Source: Mycobacterium sp. 852002-51163_SCH5372311 (GTDB lineage: Bacteria > Actinomycetota > Actinomycetes > Mycobacteriales > Mycobacteriaceae). From it: DNA of 64,000 bases. How positions within the stretch are numbered: position 1 is the first letter of the stretch; the number at the start of each line of letters is the position of its first letter. The stretch covers positions 1 through 64,000 of the forward strand of contig NZ_LZIJ01000171.1 in NCBI RefSeq assembly GCF_001667115.1. The letters run 5' to 3'. Both the position numbers and the translations under genes were made by a program. A model generated the notes under the pieces. It saw only the letters and a list, made by a program, of their open reading frames with translations, made no database searches and was not told where the DNA came from. Of this stretch, positions 1 to 8,381 are shown piece by piece.

Positions 1-344
1 TAAGAGACCTGGTCGTTCACGATCACCACGACCGAGCCCGCGGTCGTCGGCAACGTTGTGGCTCAGGGCAACGGCGCATTCTTGACTTCCTGCGGCTGCG
101 CATTGACATCAAGGTAGTTGATGGTCGCCACCGCCCCCGGCGCGCCGAAGACTTCCAGCACCACGTGTTTCGGGTTGAACGGGACGATTTGGTTGGCGAG
201 GCCACTGTTGGCGGACACGTCATTGTGCGATCCGAAGATTCCGTGCAGGCGGTAGATGGCAAATGCCGCGGCTGCGACGACGATCACCGCGACTAACGCC
301 ATCCACCCTCGCTTGACCAGGGGCGAAACTGAAAACCTGTTCAC
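1..344 (-). pseudogene. MmpS-family transport accessory protein, interrupted by in-frame TGA and cut by window edge
   Basis: MmpS proteins are small membrane-anchored partners of MmpL (RND) lipid and siderophore exporters. The reading starts at GTG 344 with an AAGGTG ribosome site just upstream. It has one N-terminal membrane helix (about residues 12-28) and the MmpS block FNPKHVVLEVFGAPG followed by INYLDVNAQPQ. It then meets TGA at 63-65, after 93 residues, where MmpS proteins normally have Trp (LPW). Downstream of the TGA the same frame stays open to base 1 and reads ATTLPTTAGSVVVIVNDQ, which fits the next part of the family. This suggests a TGG-to-TGA nonsense change or a sequencing error. 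The mmpL partner would lie beyond base 1. An upstream ATG at 461 is possible but has no ribosome site and would span the operator. Confidence 0.6.
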
Positions 345-416
345 CCGTTCACCTTTCGACGGTCGGGCGATTCGGCCACCTGCATGCGGCGCTTCGGGTG
401 TGACCGATGGGTATGA

Positions 417-439
417 CAGTACGGTACTGGACAGTACTG
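417..439. promoter_or_regulatory. Candidate TetR operator with three CAGTAC half-sites
   Basis: CAGTAC-G-GTACTG (417-429) is a perfect palindrome around one base. A third half-site CAGTACTG follows at 432-439. The site lies between the stop of the TetR gene and the GTG of mmpS, where an operator for the mmpS-mmpL transcript would be expected. Binding by the adjacent TetR protein is inferred from position only. Confidence 0.55.
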
Positions 440-489
440 CACAAGAGACGTGACCGTACACTTTACGACCGGGTTGAGGACCGGCGGCA

Positions 490-1098
490 TTACCTGGTGC
501 ACCGCGTGAGGCCGGGGACGATGAAGTTGTCGACGAGCGTTTGCACCGTGCGACGGGTGGGTGGATGGTCCGGTACGAGGCACCGCCAGATCAAATATCC
601 GGGCAACAGGTCCCACAGGTCGTCGATGACGGCGGACTTGGCGATCTCACCGCGGTCGATGGCTTCTCGAAGGACCTGCTGCATCAAGGCTTTGCGTTGA
701 TCGATGAAATTGTGCTGCATCGCGTCGTTGAGCGCGGGGTGCCGCGAGACCTCGACAAGCACCGCACGAATGGTGCCGGCATGCTGCAGGGCTTGCTCGC
801 AGACGACCTCGCCGAGCTTCAGTAAGTCGCCCCTGAGTGTGCCGGTGTTCGGGGGAACCGCGACTTGCCGGATCCCTTCGGTGAAGGCGGCCAGCACCAG
901 TTCGGCTTTCGATGGCCAGCGCCGGTACACCGTGGCCTTGCTGGCCCGGGCGGTGTTGACCACGGCGTCGACCGTCAACCCGTCATAGCCGTGTTCCTGC
1001 AGCAGTTGCAATGTCACTGCCAGCAACTCGGCCTCGCGTGGCGACCACGGTGATGCGTCGGCGAACGCGCCGGCAGTCTGCGTCATAGCGCCCACCAT
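490..1098 (-). CDS. TetR/AcrR-family transcriptional regulator
   Basis: A 202-residue repressor with an N-terminal helix-turn-helix of TetR type at about residues 36-62; ASKATVYRRWPSK is the typical recognition helix and its tail. The C-terminal ligand domain resembles the TetR_C_11 class (RAVLVEVSRHPALNDAM region). It lies directly upstream of and on the same strand as mmpS, with a palindromic site in between. It is therefore likely to control the mmpS-mmpL efflux operon in the way TetR or MarR genes do beside other mycobacterial mmpS-mmpL pairs. Two starts are possible, ATG 1098 and ATG 1086. M. tuberculosis does not have this gene next to ligA as far as I know. Confidence 0.85.
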   Translation of the reverse strand: MVGAMTQTAGAFADASPWSPREAELLAVTLQLLQEHGYDGLTVDAVVNTARASKATVYRRWPSKAELVLAAFTEGIRQVAVPPNTGTLRGDLLKLGEVVCEQALQHAGTIRAVLVEVSRHPALNDAMQHNFIDQRKALMQQVLREAIDRGEIAKSAVIDDLWDLLPGYLIWRCLVPDHPPTRRTVQTLVDNFIVPGLTRCTR

Positions 1099-1130
1099 AG
1101 AACTGCAGCGGTCGTACGGCCGCCTATTGG

Positions 1131-3200
1131 CTACTCTCCTCCATCGGGGCCGTCAGTCAAAAGCTTTCGGAATCCCTCTTCGTCGAGAATGGGCACCCCC
1201 AGCTCAACCGCCTTGTCGTACTTCGAGCCCGGCGAATCGCCCGCGACGACGTAGGAGGTCTTCTTCGACACCGAGCCCGCGGCCTTGCCGCCGCGGGTCA
1301 CGATCGCCTCCTTGGCCTCGTCGCGGGAGAACCCCGTCAGCGAGCCGGTCACCACGATGGTCAGCCCGGTCAGCGTGCGCGGGATGCTGTCGTCGCGCTC
1401 GTCGGCCATCCGAACGCCGGCCGCGCGCCACTTGTCGACAATCTCGCGGTGCCAATCCACGGTGAACCACTCGGTGACGGCCGCGGCGATGGTTGGCCCT
1501 ACCCCCTCGACCGCGGCCAGCTGCTCGGTGGACGCATTCCGGATGGCGTCGATGTCGCCGAACTCGGTGGCCAGGGCGCGGGCAGCCGTCGGCCCGACAT
1601 GGCGGATCGACAGCGCCACCAGCACCCGCCACAGCGGTGCGGACTTGGCTTTGCCGAGGTTGGCCAGCAGTCGCTTGCCGTTGGCGGACAAATCGCCGGC
1701 CTTGGTCCGGAACAGCTCGGTGCGCAGCAGGTCTTCTTCGGTGAGCGCGAACAGGTCACCCTCGCTGCTGATCACTCCGGCCTGCAACAGCGCGACACCG
1801 GCCTCATAGCCCAGCACCTCGATGTCCAGAGCGTTTCGGCTGGCGACGTGAAACACCCGCTCGCGCAGTTGCGCCGGGCAGCGCTGGGCGTTGGGGCAGC
1901 GAATGTCCGCGTCGCCCTCCTTCTCCGGCGCCAGTGTGGTACCGCACTCGGGACATGTTGTGGGCATGAGGAATTCGCGTTCGGATCCGTCGCGTAGGTC
2001 GACCACGGGCCCCAAGACCTCGGGGATCACGTCGCCGGCCTTGCGGATCACCACGGTGTCGCCGATCAGCACGCCTTTGCGCTTGACCTCCGAGGCGTTG
2101 TGCAGCGTGGCCTGGCCCACCGTGGACCCCGCGACTTTCACCGGCGTCATGAACGCGAACGGCGTGACCCGCCCGGTGCGCCCGACGTTGACCCGGATGT
2201 CGAGCAGCTTGGTCTGCGCTTCCTCGGGTGGGTATTTGTAGGCGATGGCCCAGCGCGGCGCCCGCGAGGTGGAACCGAGTCTGCGCTGCAACGCCAACTC
2301 GTCGATTTTGACGACCACGCCGTCGATTTCGTGGTCCACCTCGTGGCGATGCTCGGCCCAGTAATCGATGCGCTGCTGCACGCCGGACATGTCGTCCACC
2401 AGCGTGGTGTGCTCGGAAACGGGCAGCCCCCAGGCCTTCAAGGCCAAATAGCCGTCGTGCTGGGTGGGTGGACGGAATCCTTCCGTGTGCCCCAGCCCGT
2501 GACAGATCATCCGCAGTTTGCGGCGGGCCGTGACCGCCGGATCCTTTTGGCGTAGCGAACCCGCGGCGCTGTTGCGTGGATTGGCGAACGGTGCCTTGCC
2601 GGCCTCGACCAAGCTCGCGTTGAGCGCCTGAAAGTCGTCCACCCGGAAGAACACCTCACCGCGGACCTCGAGGACCTTCGGTACTGGGTAATCATCACTG
2701 GCCGTGAGTCTTTCGGGGATGTCGTCGATGGTGCGGGCGTTGAGCGTGACGTCTTCGCCGGTGCGGCCGTCGCCCCGGGTGGCCGCTCGGGTCAGGCGCC
2801 CGTCCCGGTAGACCAGTGACAGGGCGACACCGTCGATCTTGAGCTCGCACAGGTAGTGCGCGCTGTCGCCGATCTCGGCGTGGATGCGGCCGGCCCACGC
2901 GTTGAGTTCGTCGCTGCTGAATGCGTTGTCGAGGCTGAGCATCCGTTCGAGGTGGTCGGCCGGCTCAAATTCGGTGGCGAACCCCGCGCCGCCGACGAGT
3001 TGGGTGGGTGAGTCGGGCGTGCGCAGCTCGGGGTGCTCGGCTTCCAGCGCCTCGAGCCTGCGCAGCAGTTGGTCGAACTCCGCATCGGTGATGATCGGTG
3101 CGTCACGCACGTAGTAGCGGAACTGGTGTTCGCGTACCTCTTCGGCCAGGTCCTGCCACTGCCGCAAGACCTCGGGGCGCAACACGTCGGGCGAGCTCAC
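1131..3200 (-). CDS. ligA: NAD-dependent DNA ligase LigA
   Basis: The essential replicative ligase, which seals nicks between Okazaki fragments using NAD+. It has 689 residues, against about 691 in M. tuberculosis. Domains in order are the Ia NMN-binding domain; the nucleotidyltransferase with the adenylated lysine in ELKIDG (Lys121); an OB fold; a Cys4 zinc finger (CPECG, then CPNAQRCPAQ); helix-hairpin-helix repeats; and a C-terminal BRCT domain (TGSLTGFSRDEAKEAI onwards). The start is GTG 3200. The upstream intergenic region holds a 20-bp repeat array. All catalytic features look intact. Confidence 0.98.
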   Translation of the reverse strand: MSSPDVLRPEVLRQWQDLAEEVREHQFRYYVRDAPIITDAEFDQLLRRLEALEAEHPELRTPDSPTQLVGGAGFATEFEPADHLERMLSLDNAFSSDELNAWAGRIHAEIGDSAHYLCELKIDGVALSLVYRDGRLTRAATRGDGRTGEDVTLNARTIDDIPERLTASDDYPVPKVLEVRGEVFFRVDDFQALNASLVEAGKAPFANPRNSAAGSLRQKDPAVTARRKLRMICHGLGHTEGFRPPTQHDGYLALKAWGLPVSEHTTLVDDMSGVQQRIDYWAEHRHEVDHEIDGVVVKIDELALQRRLGSTSRAPRWAIAYKYPPEEAQTKLLDIRVNVGRTGRVTPFAFMTPVKVAGSTVGQATLHNASEVKRKGVLIGDTVVIRKAGDVIPEVLGPVVDLRDGSEREFLMPTTCPECGTTLAPEKEGDADIRCPNAQRCPAQLRERVFHVASRNALDIEVLGYEAGVALLQAGVISSEGDLFALTEEDLLRTELFRTKAGDLSANGKRLLANLGKAKSAPLWRVLVALSIRHVGPTAARALATEFGDIDAIRNASTEQLAAVEGVGPTIAAAVTEWFTVDWHREIVDKWRAAGVRMADERDDSIPRTLTGLTIVVTGSLTGFSRDEAKEAIVTRGGKAAGSVSKKTSYVVAGDSPGSKYDKAVELGVPILDEEGFRKLLTDGPDGGE

Positions 3201-3280
3201 TCTGGCAGGCTATCGAAGCGCTCCGACAACGTCGTGTGAGGTCGTCACTGCGGCCCCGCGCCCCGCTGGGTCGGGCGTTG

Positions 3281-3400
3281 ACTGTGACCTGACGGCTTTG
3301 ACTGTGAATTGACGGCTTTCGGTGTGACAGTAGGGCGGGAATCGGCCGCGAAAATTTCCGCCCAGACTTCACACGCAAAGCCCAGACTTCACACCCGAAG
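3281..3400. repeat. 20-bp-unit intergenic repeat array in inverted arrangement
   Basis: Two and a half direct 20-bp units lie at 3281-3340 (unit form ACTGTGAATTGACGGCTTTC). Two further units lie in the opposite orientation at 3361-3400 (CCCAGACTTCACACGCAAAG and a close copy). The centre, about 3333-3363, is itself an inverted repeat (GGGCGGGAA ... TTTCCGCCC). The same unit recurs at 10331-10390. It covers most of the gap between ligA and the ArsR gene. Function unknown. Confidence 0.75.
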
Positions 3401-3469
3401 CGTCCGCGTACCTCAACCGTGACACCCCTTGCGCGTCAAGCTAATTGATGCATTGGTCGCTCGGAATCC

Positions 3470-3793
3470 TCAGTCCTCCACATACGCCCGCAGTCGGTCC
3501 ACTGCGGCATCCCACCGGCGCGACAACTGGGTGAGATAGTCGCTGGCGCGGGCCAGCGGCTCCGTTTGCACGGTCCAGACCCGTTGACGACCGCGCCGGC
3601 TGCTGGTCACCAACCCGACCGACTCCAGCAGCAGCAGATGCTTGCTGGCCGCCTGCCTGGTCACCGGAACCACCTGCGTCACTTGGGAAGTCGAACTCGG
3701 GCCCGCGTCGCAGAGCCGCACGATGATACGCAGCCGATTGGGGTCGCCGAGCGCGTCGAACAGCGGCGCGCCGACCACAGCGGACGCGCTCAC
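3470..3793 (-). CDS. ArsR-family winged-helix repressor
   Basis: A 107-residue ArsR-type regulator. LFDALGDPNRLRIIVRLCD is the classic start of the family, followed by a winged helix with TRQAASKHLLLLESVGLV as recognition region and the wing SSRRGRQRVW. No metal-binding Cys pair of the ArsR/SmtB kind is visible (one Cys only), so it probably does not sense metals through that site. GTG 3793 overlaps the stop of the preceding SRPBCC gene by 4 bases, so the two are translationally coupled. Such ArsR/SRPBCC pairs are common in actinobacteria. Two near-identical palindromes at the promoter are the likely autoregulatory operators. Confidence 0.88.
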   Translation of the reverse strand: MSASAVVGAPLFDALGDPNRLRIIVRLCDAGPSSTSQVTQVVPVTRQAASKHLLLLESVGLVTSSRRGRQRVWTVQTEPLARASDYLTQLSRRWDAAVDRLRAYVED

Positions 3794-4272
3794 CGGTCCA
3801 GATACCTGCGCACGAGATCGGCCTGGATGGCCCAGCCTTCCGAATTGGCCTCGAAGGAGGCGTTGCGGCGTGCTTCGGGGATGGCGTCGAAACCGGATTC
3901 GACGATGGTGAGATGCACGCCGTCGGGAGTCTCCGAGAGGGTGAATTCGACCAGCGTGGTCGGCTCCCGGTCGTAGTCGACGTCTGGGTCGATCGCAAAC
4001 GGATGCCAGCGGTAGGCGAACCGCCGCTGCGGCTCGATCGCGACGATCTGCCAGACGCTTTTCACCCCCGCGTGCGCTTCCTGACGTTCGGCGACGCTTG
4101 CGTCGACGGTGGTCGGGACAATCGCGGCGGTGACGGTGCCACCGGCGATGAAGGGGCCGTCGAAGCGCACTCCGAACCACTGCCCGAATTCCTCGGCGTC
4201 GCTGATCGCGCGCCATACCCGGTCCAGCGGCGCCCGCAAAATCACTTGCTTCTCGATCCGATCGATGGTCAT
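3790..4272 (-). CDS. SRPBCC (AHSA1-type) domain protein
   Basis: A 160-residue START/Bet v 1-like fold protein: IEKQVILRAPLDRVWRAISD is the usual N-terminus of the Activator-of-Hsp90-homologue-1-like family, and the C-terminal helix is EGWAIQADLVRRYL. Members bind hydrophobic ligands; the ligand here is unknown. The start is ATG 4272, chosen because AGGAGG lies six bases upstream; a TTG two codons earlier is less likely. It is first in a two-gene operon with the ArsR gene. A GCAACC-N4-GGTTGC palindrome overlaps its ribosome site, so repressor binding could block both transcription and translation signals. Confidence 0.88.
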   Translation of the reverse strand: MTIDRIEKQVILRAPLDRVWRAISDAEEFGQWFGVRFDGPFIAGGTVTAAIVPTTVDASVAERQEAHAGVKSVWQIVAIEPQRRFAYRWHPFAIDPDVDYDREPTTLVEFTLSETPDGVHLTIVESGFDAIPEARRNASFEANSEGWAIQADLVRRYLDR

Positions 4273-4274
4273 AT

Positions 4275-4336
4275 GCAACCTCCTGGTTGCCTTTCAGCCA
4301 ATCATGCCCGACGACAAAACGCAACCTCTCGGTTGC
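4275..4336. promoter_or_regulatory. Twin palindromic operators, probable ArsR sites
   Basis: GCAACCTCCTGGTTGC at 4275-4290 and GCAACCTCTCGGTTGC at 4321-4336 are two copies of GCAACC-N4-GGTTGC with centres 46 bp apart. The first covers the Shine-Dalgarno of the SRPBCC gene. Spacing and sequence identity suggest a pair of operators for the ArsR protein of the same operon. Confidence 0.75.
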
Positions 4337-4339
4337 CTA

Positions 4340-5365
4340 TCAGATTGCGTCGGGGTCCTGGCTGAACGCTTCGGCGGCCTTGCGGGCGAGCTCGATCGCG
4401 GTGCGTGCCCACCGCGGAGTGGCGCCGGCCAGCCCACACGCCGGGGTGACCCCGATGCGGTCGCGCAGCGCCGAGCGGGCGAAGCCGAGCCGATCGGTCA
4501 CCGCGACCACGGCGCCGGCCACTTCCTCGGCAGACGGCCGTCGGATCGGGGCGGCGGTGGCCACCAAGCCCAGCATCACGGTGCGGCCCGATTCCACAAA
4601 TGCGGCAACACCGTCCAGGTCGGAGGCACCCAACGTGCTCGCATCCACCGACACCGCACGGATTCCGCTGCTTTGCAACAAGTTCCACGGCAGTCCGGGC
4701 GAACAGCTGTGTAGCAGCACGTCGGCGCCGGCCCCGCTGACACAGGTGTCCAGCAGTGACCGGGCCACCGATTCGTCAAGCGCGGCAACCGGACTCAGTG
4801 CGGTAACCCCGGTCAGCCGTCCGTCCAGTGCCGCGGGCAGCGACGGCTCGTCGAGCTGCACCACCACCGGTGTGTCGAGCCGGCGGGCCAGCGCCGCGCG
4901 GTGCGCGGCAACGCCTTCGGCCAGTGACGCCGCCAGGTCGCGCACGGCGCCCGCGTCGGTGATCGCCCGATGACCATTGGCCAGCTCCAGCCCGGCGGCC
5001 AGCGTGATCGGCCCCGGTGCCTGCACCTTGACCACTCGCCCACCACCGCGCAGGCCGGCCGTCTCCCAGGCCTCTTCGAGGGCGTCCATGTCCTCGTCGA
5101 GCAGGCTCACCGCCCTGCGTGTCACCGCGCCGGGCCGCGCGGCGATGCGGTACCCGCGCGGCATCGTGTCGATGGCCACGTCGATCAAGAGCGCACCCGC
5201 CCGGCCCAGCATGTCCGCACCAACTCCCCTGGCGGGCAGCTCGACGATGTGGGCCAGCGCATCGGCCAGCTCACCGACGACAACCTCGGCCGCCTGCCGT
5301 GCAACGGTCCCGGGCCACGATCCGATGCCGCTGGCCTTCACCGCGAGCGGTGCGAAAACACTCAC
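4340..5365 (-). CDS. MetE-like (cobalamin-independent methionine synthase C-domain) protein, Rv3015c type
   Basis: A 341-residue protein of the UROD/MetE barrel superfamily, matching Rv3015c of M. tuberculosis in position and size. Putative zinc-thiolate ligands typical of MetE are present: HSC (LLHSCSPG) and a later Cys in TPACGLAG, with the conserved QLDEPSLP segment between. It lacks the N-terminal half of full MetE, so the methyl donor may not be methyl-tetrahydrofolate, and its substrate is uncertain. GTG 5365 is chosen because it opens the conserved SGIGSWPG region. Its 5' end faces lpqA, 81 bases away. Confidence 0.85.
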   Translation of the reverse strand: MSVFAPLAVKASGIGSWPGTVARQAAEVVVGELADALAHIVELPARGVGADMLGRAGALLIDVAIDTMPRGYRIAARPGAVTRRAVSLLDEDMDALEEAWETAGLRGGGRVVKVQAPGPITLAAGLELANGHRAITDAGAVRDLAASLAEGVAAHRAALARRLDTPVVVQLDEPSLPAALDGRLTGVTALSPVAALDESVARSLLDTCVSGAGADVLLHSCSPGLPWNLLQSSGIRAVSVDASTLGASDLDGVAAFVESGRTVMLGLVATAAPIRRPSAEEVAGAVVAVTDRLGFARSALRDRIGVTPACGLAGATPRWARTAIELARKAAEAFSQDPDAI

Positions 5366-5446
5366 CTGCCAACCGTATTCGACGTCGTCCGGAACACCGG
5401 CCACCAGGGGTGTTTTGCGGTACCAGGCTTGGGTAGGTTCGGGGGG

Positions 5447-6082
5447 ATGGCAGGGTTGGCGCGGTCGCTGCTCTTGTGCGGCGCGGTGTTGGTCACGACG
5501 GCCTGCACGCGCGTCGTAGACGGCACTGCCTTGCCCGGATTCGGCCCCGCCGCCAAAGGCATTCAGGGCGTCAACGTCGACCGGATCCTGCTGGAACAGC
5601 CCCGGATGGGCGCGATCACCGGCGCCGGTGAGCACCTGACGATCATCCCCACCATGGACGGTCGGTCCCCGGTGGATATCGAGGGACTTGCCCAAACCGC
5701 GCCACGGGCGTGCCGGTTCATCTATGCCGAAACCGCGACGTTCGGGCCCGAAGTCGAAGAATTCCACAAGACCACATTCCAGGACCCACCGGACGGCGCC
5801 CTGATCTCCGAGGGCGCCGCGGCGTACCGCGATGCCACCACCGCCAGGCGCGCCTTCGACACCCTGGTCAGCACCGTGCACGACTGCGCGGCCACGCCGG
5901 ACGGCCTGTCCTACATCGGCACCTGGAAGGCAGATACCGATTCGCTGCGTATCCGGCCCGGCGGCTGTGGCCGTGACTACCGCGTCTTGTCGGTGGCGTT
6001 GCTCGAGGTCACCTTCTGCGGCTTTCCGCCGTCGGTGTCCGACATCGTGATGACCAACATCGTGGCCAACATCCCGCGTTGA
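5447..6082 (+). CDS. lpqA: Putative lipoprotein LpqA
   Basis: A 211-residue secreted protein with a short N-terminal signal (MAGLARSLLLCGAVLVTTAC). The Cys at 20 is the likely lipidation site, although Thr at -3 makes the lipobox weak. The remainder carries four or more Cys residues, as expected outside the cytoplasm, and belongs to the mycobacterial sensor-like extracellular family. It matches lpqA (Rv3016) by position. A GGGGGG run precedes ATG 5447. Its stop is two bases from the convergent mnmA stop; in M. tuberculosis this junction is occupied by the esxQRS/PPE46-48 genes and IS1081. Confidence 0.82.
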   Translation: MAGLARSLLLCGAVLVTTACTRVVDGTALPGFGPAAKGIQGVNVDRILLEQPRMGAITGAGEHLTIIPTMDGRSPVDIEGLAQTAPRACRFIYAETATFGPEVEEFHKTTFQDPPDGALISEGAAAYRDATTARRAFDTLVSTVHDCAATPDGLSYIGTWKADTDSLRIRPGGCGRDYRVLSVALLEVTFCGFPPSVSDIVMTNIVANIPR

Positions 6083-6084
6083 GC

Positions 6085-7161
6085 TCAGCGCCGCGTGCCG
6101 GCGATCGTCGCGCTGCCCAGCACCTCGTCGCCGTCCGGGTCGGGACGGTACAGCACCAGCGTCTGGCCGCGCGCCACCCCGCGCAGCGGGTTACGCAATC
6201 CGACGACAAGCTCGTCGCCGACCAATTCGGCTACGGCACTGGCTGTTTCGCCGTGGGCACGGACTTGGACCAGGCACTCGAGCGGTCCCGACGGCGCGAC
6301 TCCCGCGGTGAAGACCGGGGCACGTCCGGTCAGCTCAGACACGTCGAGGTCTTGTGCGTCACCGACGTGGACCGTCGCGGTGCCGGCATCGATTGCCGTG
6401 ACATAGCGAGGACCTCCGTCCGGCCCCGGTCCGGCGATGCCCAGGCCTTTGCGCTGGCCAATGGTGAACCCGTGCACTCCGTCATGCTCGGCCAGTATGG
6501 CGCCGTCGGCGCTGACGACGGGGCCGCGGCGCACCCCGATGCGCTCGCCCAGAAACGCACGGGTATTCCCGGACGGGATGAAGCAGATGTCGTGGCTGTC
6601 GGGCTTGGCGGCGACGGCCAGGCCGCGCCGGCCCGCCTCGGCACGGATCTGCGGCTTGGGAGTGTCCCCGATCGGGAACGCGGCGTGACGCAACTGCTCG
6701 GCGGTCAGCACCGCCAGCACATAGGACTGGTCCTTGTCCCGGTCGACGGCGCGCCGCAGGCGTCCCTGCGACAGCCGGGCGTAGTGGCCGGTGGCTACCG
6801 CGTCGAAGCCGAGCGCCAGGGCTCGTGCAGCCAGGGCGGCGAACTTGATTCGCTGGTTGCATCGCACGCAGGGGTTGGGGGTTTCCCCGCGGGCGTAGGA
6901 CGAGACGAAGTCGTCGATCACGTCCGCCTTGAACTTTTCCGCGAAATCCCAGACGTAGAAAGGGATTCCCAGTACATCGGCGACCCGGCGGGCGTCGGCG
7001 GCGTCTTCTTTCGAGCAGCAGCCGCGCGAGCCGGTGCGCAGCGTACCGGGCGCGCTGGACAACGCCAGATGCACACCGACCACGTCGTGCCCGGCGTCGA
7101 CCATTCGGGCGGCGGCGACCGACGAGTCGACGCCGCCGCTCATCGCGGCGAGAACCTTCAC
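6085..7161 (-). CDS. mnmA: tRNA-specific 2-thiouridylase MnmA
   Basis: Makes the 2-thio group of wobble uridine-34 in tRNAs for Lys, Glu and Gln, using sulfur passed on from a cysteine desulfurase. It has 358 residues. The PP-loop ATP motif SGGVDSS is at the N-terminus; the catalytic cysteines lie in NPCVRCNQ and in HDICFIP. The C-terminal beta-barrel RNA-binding domain is present (GFTIGQRKGLG). GTG 7161 overlaps the iscS stop by 4 bases, and iscS supplies the sulfur, so the operon makes biochemical sense. M. tuberculosis name: trmU (Rv3024c). Confidence 0.96.
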   Translation of the reverse strand: MKVLAAMSGGVDSSVAAARMVDAGHDVVGVHLALSSAPGTLRTGSRGCCSKEDAADARRVADVLGIPFYVWDFAEKFKADVIDDFVSSYARGETPNPCVRCNQRIKFAALAARALALGFDAVATGHYARLSQGRLRRAVDRDKDQSYVLAVLTAEQLRHAAFPIGDTPKPQIRAEAGRRGLAVAAKPDSHDICFIPSGNTRAFLGERIGVRRGPVVSADGAILAEHDGVHGFTIGQRKGLGIAGPGPDGGPRYVTAIDAGTATVHVGDAQDLDVSELTGRAPVFTAGVAPSGPLECLVQVRAHGETASAVAELVGDELVVGLRNPLRGVARGQTLVLYRPDPDGDEVLGSATIAGTRR

Positions 7162-8339
7162 CCGGACGACCCCGCGGCGGCCAGGGCGGCACGGCGGGCG
7201 CGCTCGACGGCCCCCGGCAGCACCCGCAGAGCGGCATCGACGTCGGCTTCGGCACTGGTGTGGCCCAAGGAAAGACGTAGCGACCCACGCGCGCTGGCCG
7301 CGTCTGCTCCCATCGCGATCAGCACATGCGACGGCTGCGCCACGCCCGCGGTGCATGCCGACCCGGTCGAACACTCGATTCCGTTGGCGTCCAACAACAT
7401 CAGCAGAGCGTCGCCCTCACAGCCGCGGAAAGTGAAGTGCGCGTTGCCCGGAAGTCGCAAGGCGCTGCCTGCGCCGTTGAGACGGACGTCTTCTATTTCG
7501 GCCAGTACGCCCTCGACCAGCCGGTCCCGCAGCGACCGCAGCCGCGCGCTGTTGGCCTCGAGTCCGTCCACCGCGATCTGTGCTGCCGCGGCCATCCCGA
7601 CGGCGCCGGCGACATCGGGCGTGCCGGAACGGATGTCACGCTCCTGCCCACCACCGTGTGACAGCGGCACACAGCTGACATCGCGGCGCACCAGCAGCGC
7701 TCCCACTCCCGGCGGGCCACCGAACTTGTGGGCGGCCACACTCATCGCCGAGAGCCCACTCGCGGGGAAGTCGACAGGTAGCTGACCCACCGCCTGAACT
7801 GCGTCGCTGTGCATCGGAACACCGAATTCGGCCGCGACAGCAGCGAGTTCGGCGATAGGCATGATGGTGCCGACCTCGTTGTTGGCCCACATCACCGATA
7901 CCAGCGCGACGTCGTCATAGGCCTCCAGCGCCTCGCGCAGCGCGGCCGCCGACACCGAGCCCTCCGGCGCGGTGGGCAGCCAAGTCACTTGAGCGCCTTC
8001 GTGTTCGGCAAGCCAGTTCACCGAGTCCAGCACCGCGTGGTGTTCCACTTCGGTGGTGATGATGCGGCGGTGCCGCGACTCCGCGTCACGGCGGGCCCAG
8101 TAGATGCCCTTGACGGCCAGGTTGTCGCTCTCCGTGCCGCCGGCGGTGAAGATCACCTCCGACGGGCGCGCACCGAGTTTGTCCGCGATCAGCTCGCGGG
8201 ATTCCTCGACTCGCCGCCGTGCTGCGCGACCGCTGGTGTGCAGCGACGAGGCATTGCCGACCGTGCCGAGCGCAGCCGTCATCGCCTCGACGGCAGCGGG
8301 GTGCATCGGGGTGGTGGCAGCGTGATCCAGGTAGACCAT
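7158..8339 (-). CDS. iscS: Cysteine desulfurase IscS
   Basis: A PLP enzyme that converts cysteine to alanine and a protein persulfide. It has 393 residues and begins MVYLDHAATTP, as the family does. The PLP-binding Lys is in AAHKFGGPPG. The persulfide Cys is in STGSACTAG on a short loop, as in group II-like IscS of actinobacteria. ATG 8339 is the only good start. It is coupled to mnmA by a 4-base overlap. It corresponds to Rv3025c. Confidence 0.96.
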   Translation of the reverse strand: MVYLDHAATTPMHPAAVEAMTAALGTVGNASSLHTSGRAARRRVEESRELIADKLGARPSEVIFTAGGTESDNLAVKGIYWARRDAESRHRRIITTEVEHHAVLDSVNWLAEHEGAQVTWLPTAPEGSVSAAALREALEAYDDVALVSVMWANNEVGTIMPIAELAAVAAEFGVPMHSDAVQAVGQLPVDFPASGLSAMSVAAHKFGGPPGVGALLVRRDVSCVPLSHGGGQERDIRSGTPDVAGAVGMAAAAQIAVDGLEANSARLRSLRDRLVEGVLAEIEDVRLNGAGSALRLPGNAHFTFRGCEGDALLMLLDANGIECSTGSACTAGVAQPSHVLIAMGADAASARGSLRLSLGHTSAEADVDAALRVLPGAVERARRAALAAAGSSG

Positions 8340-8381
8340 GACGCGCCCCAGAATACCGGCCGGCCGATACGACCAGCTCGC

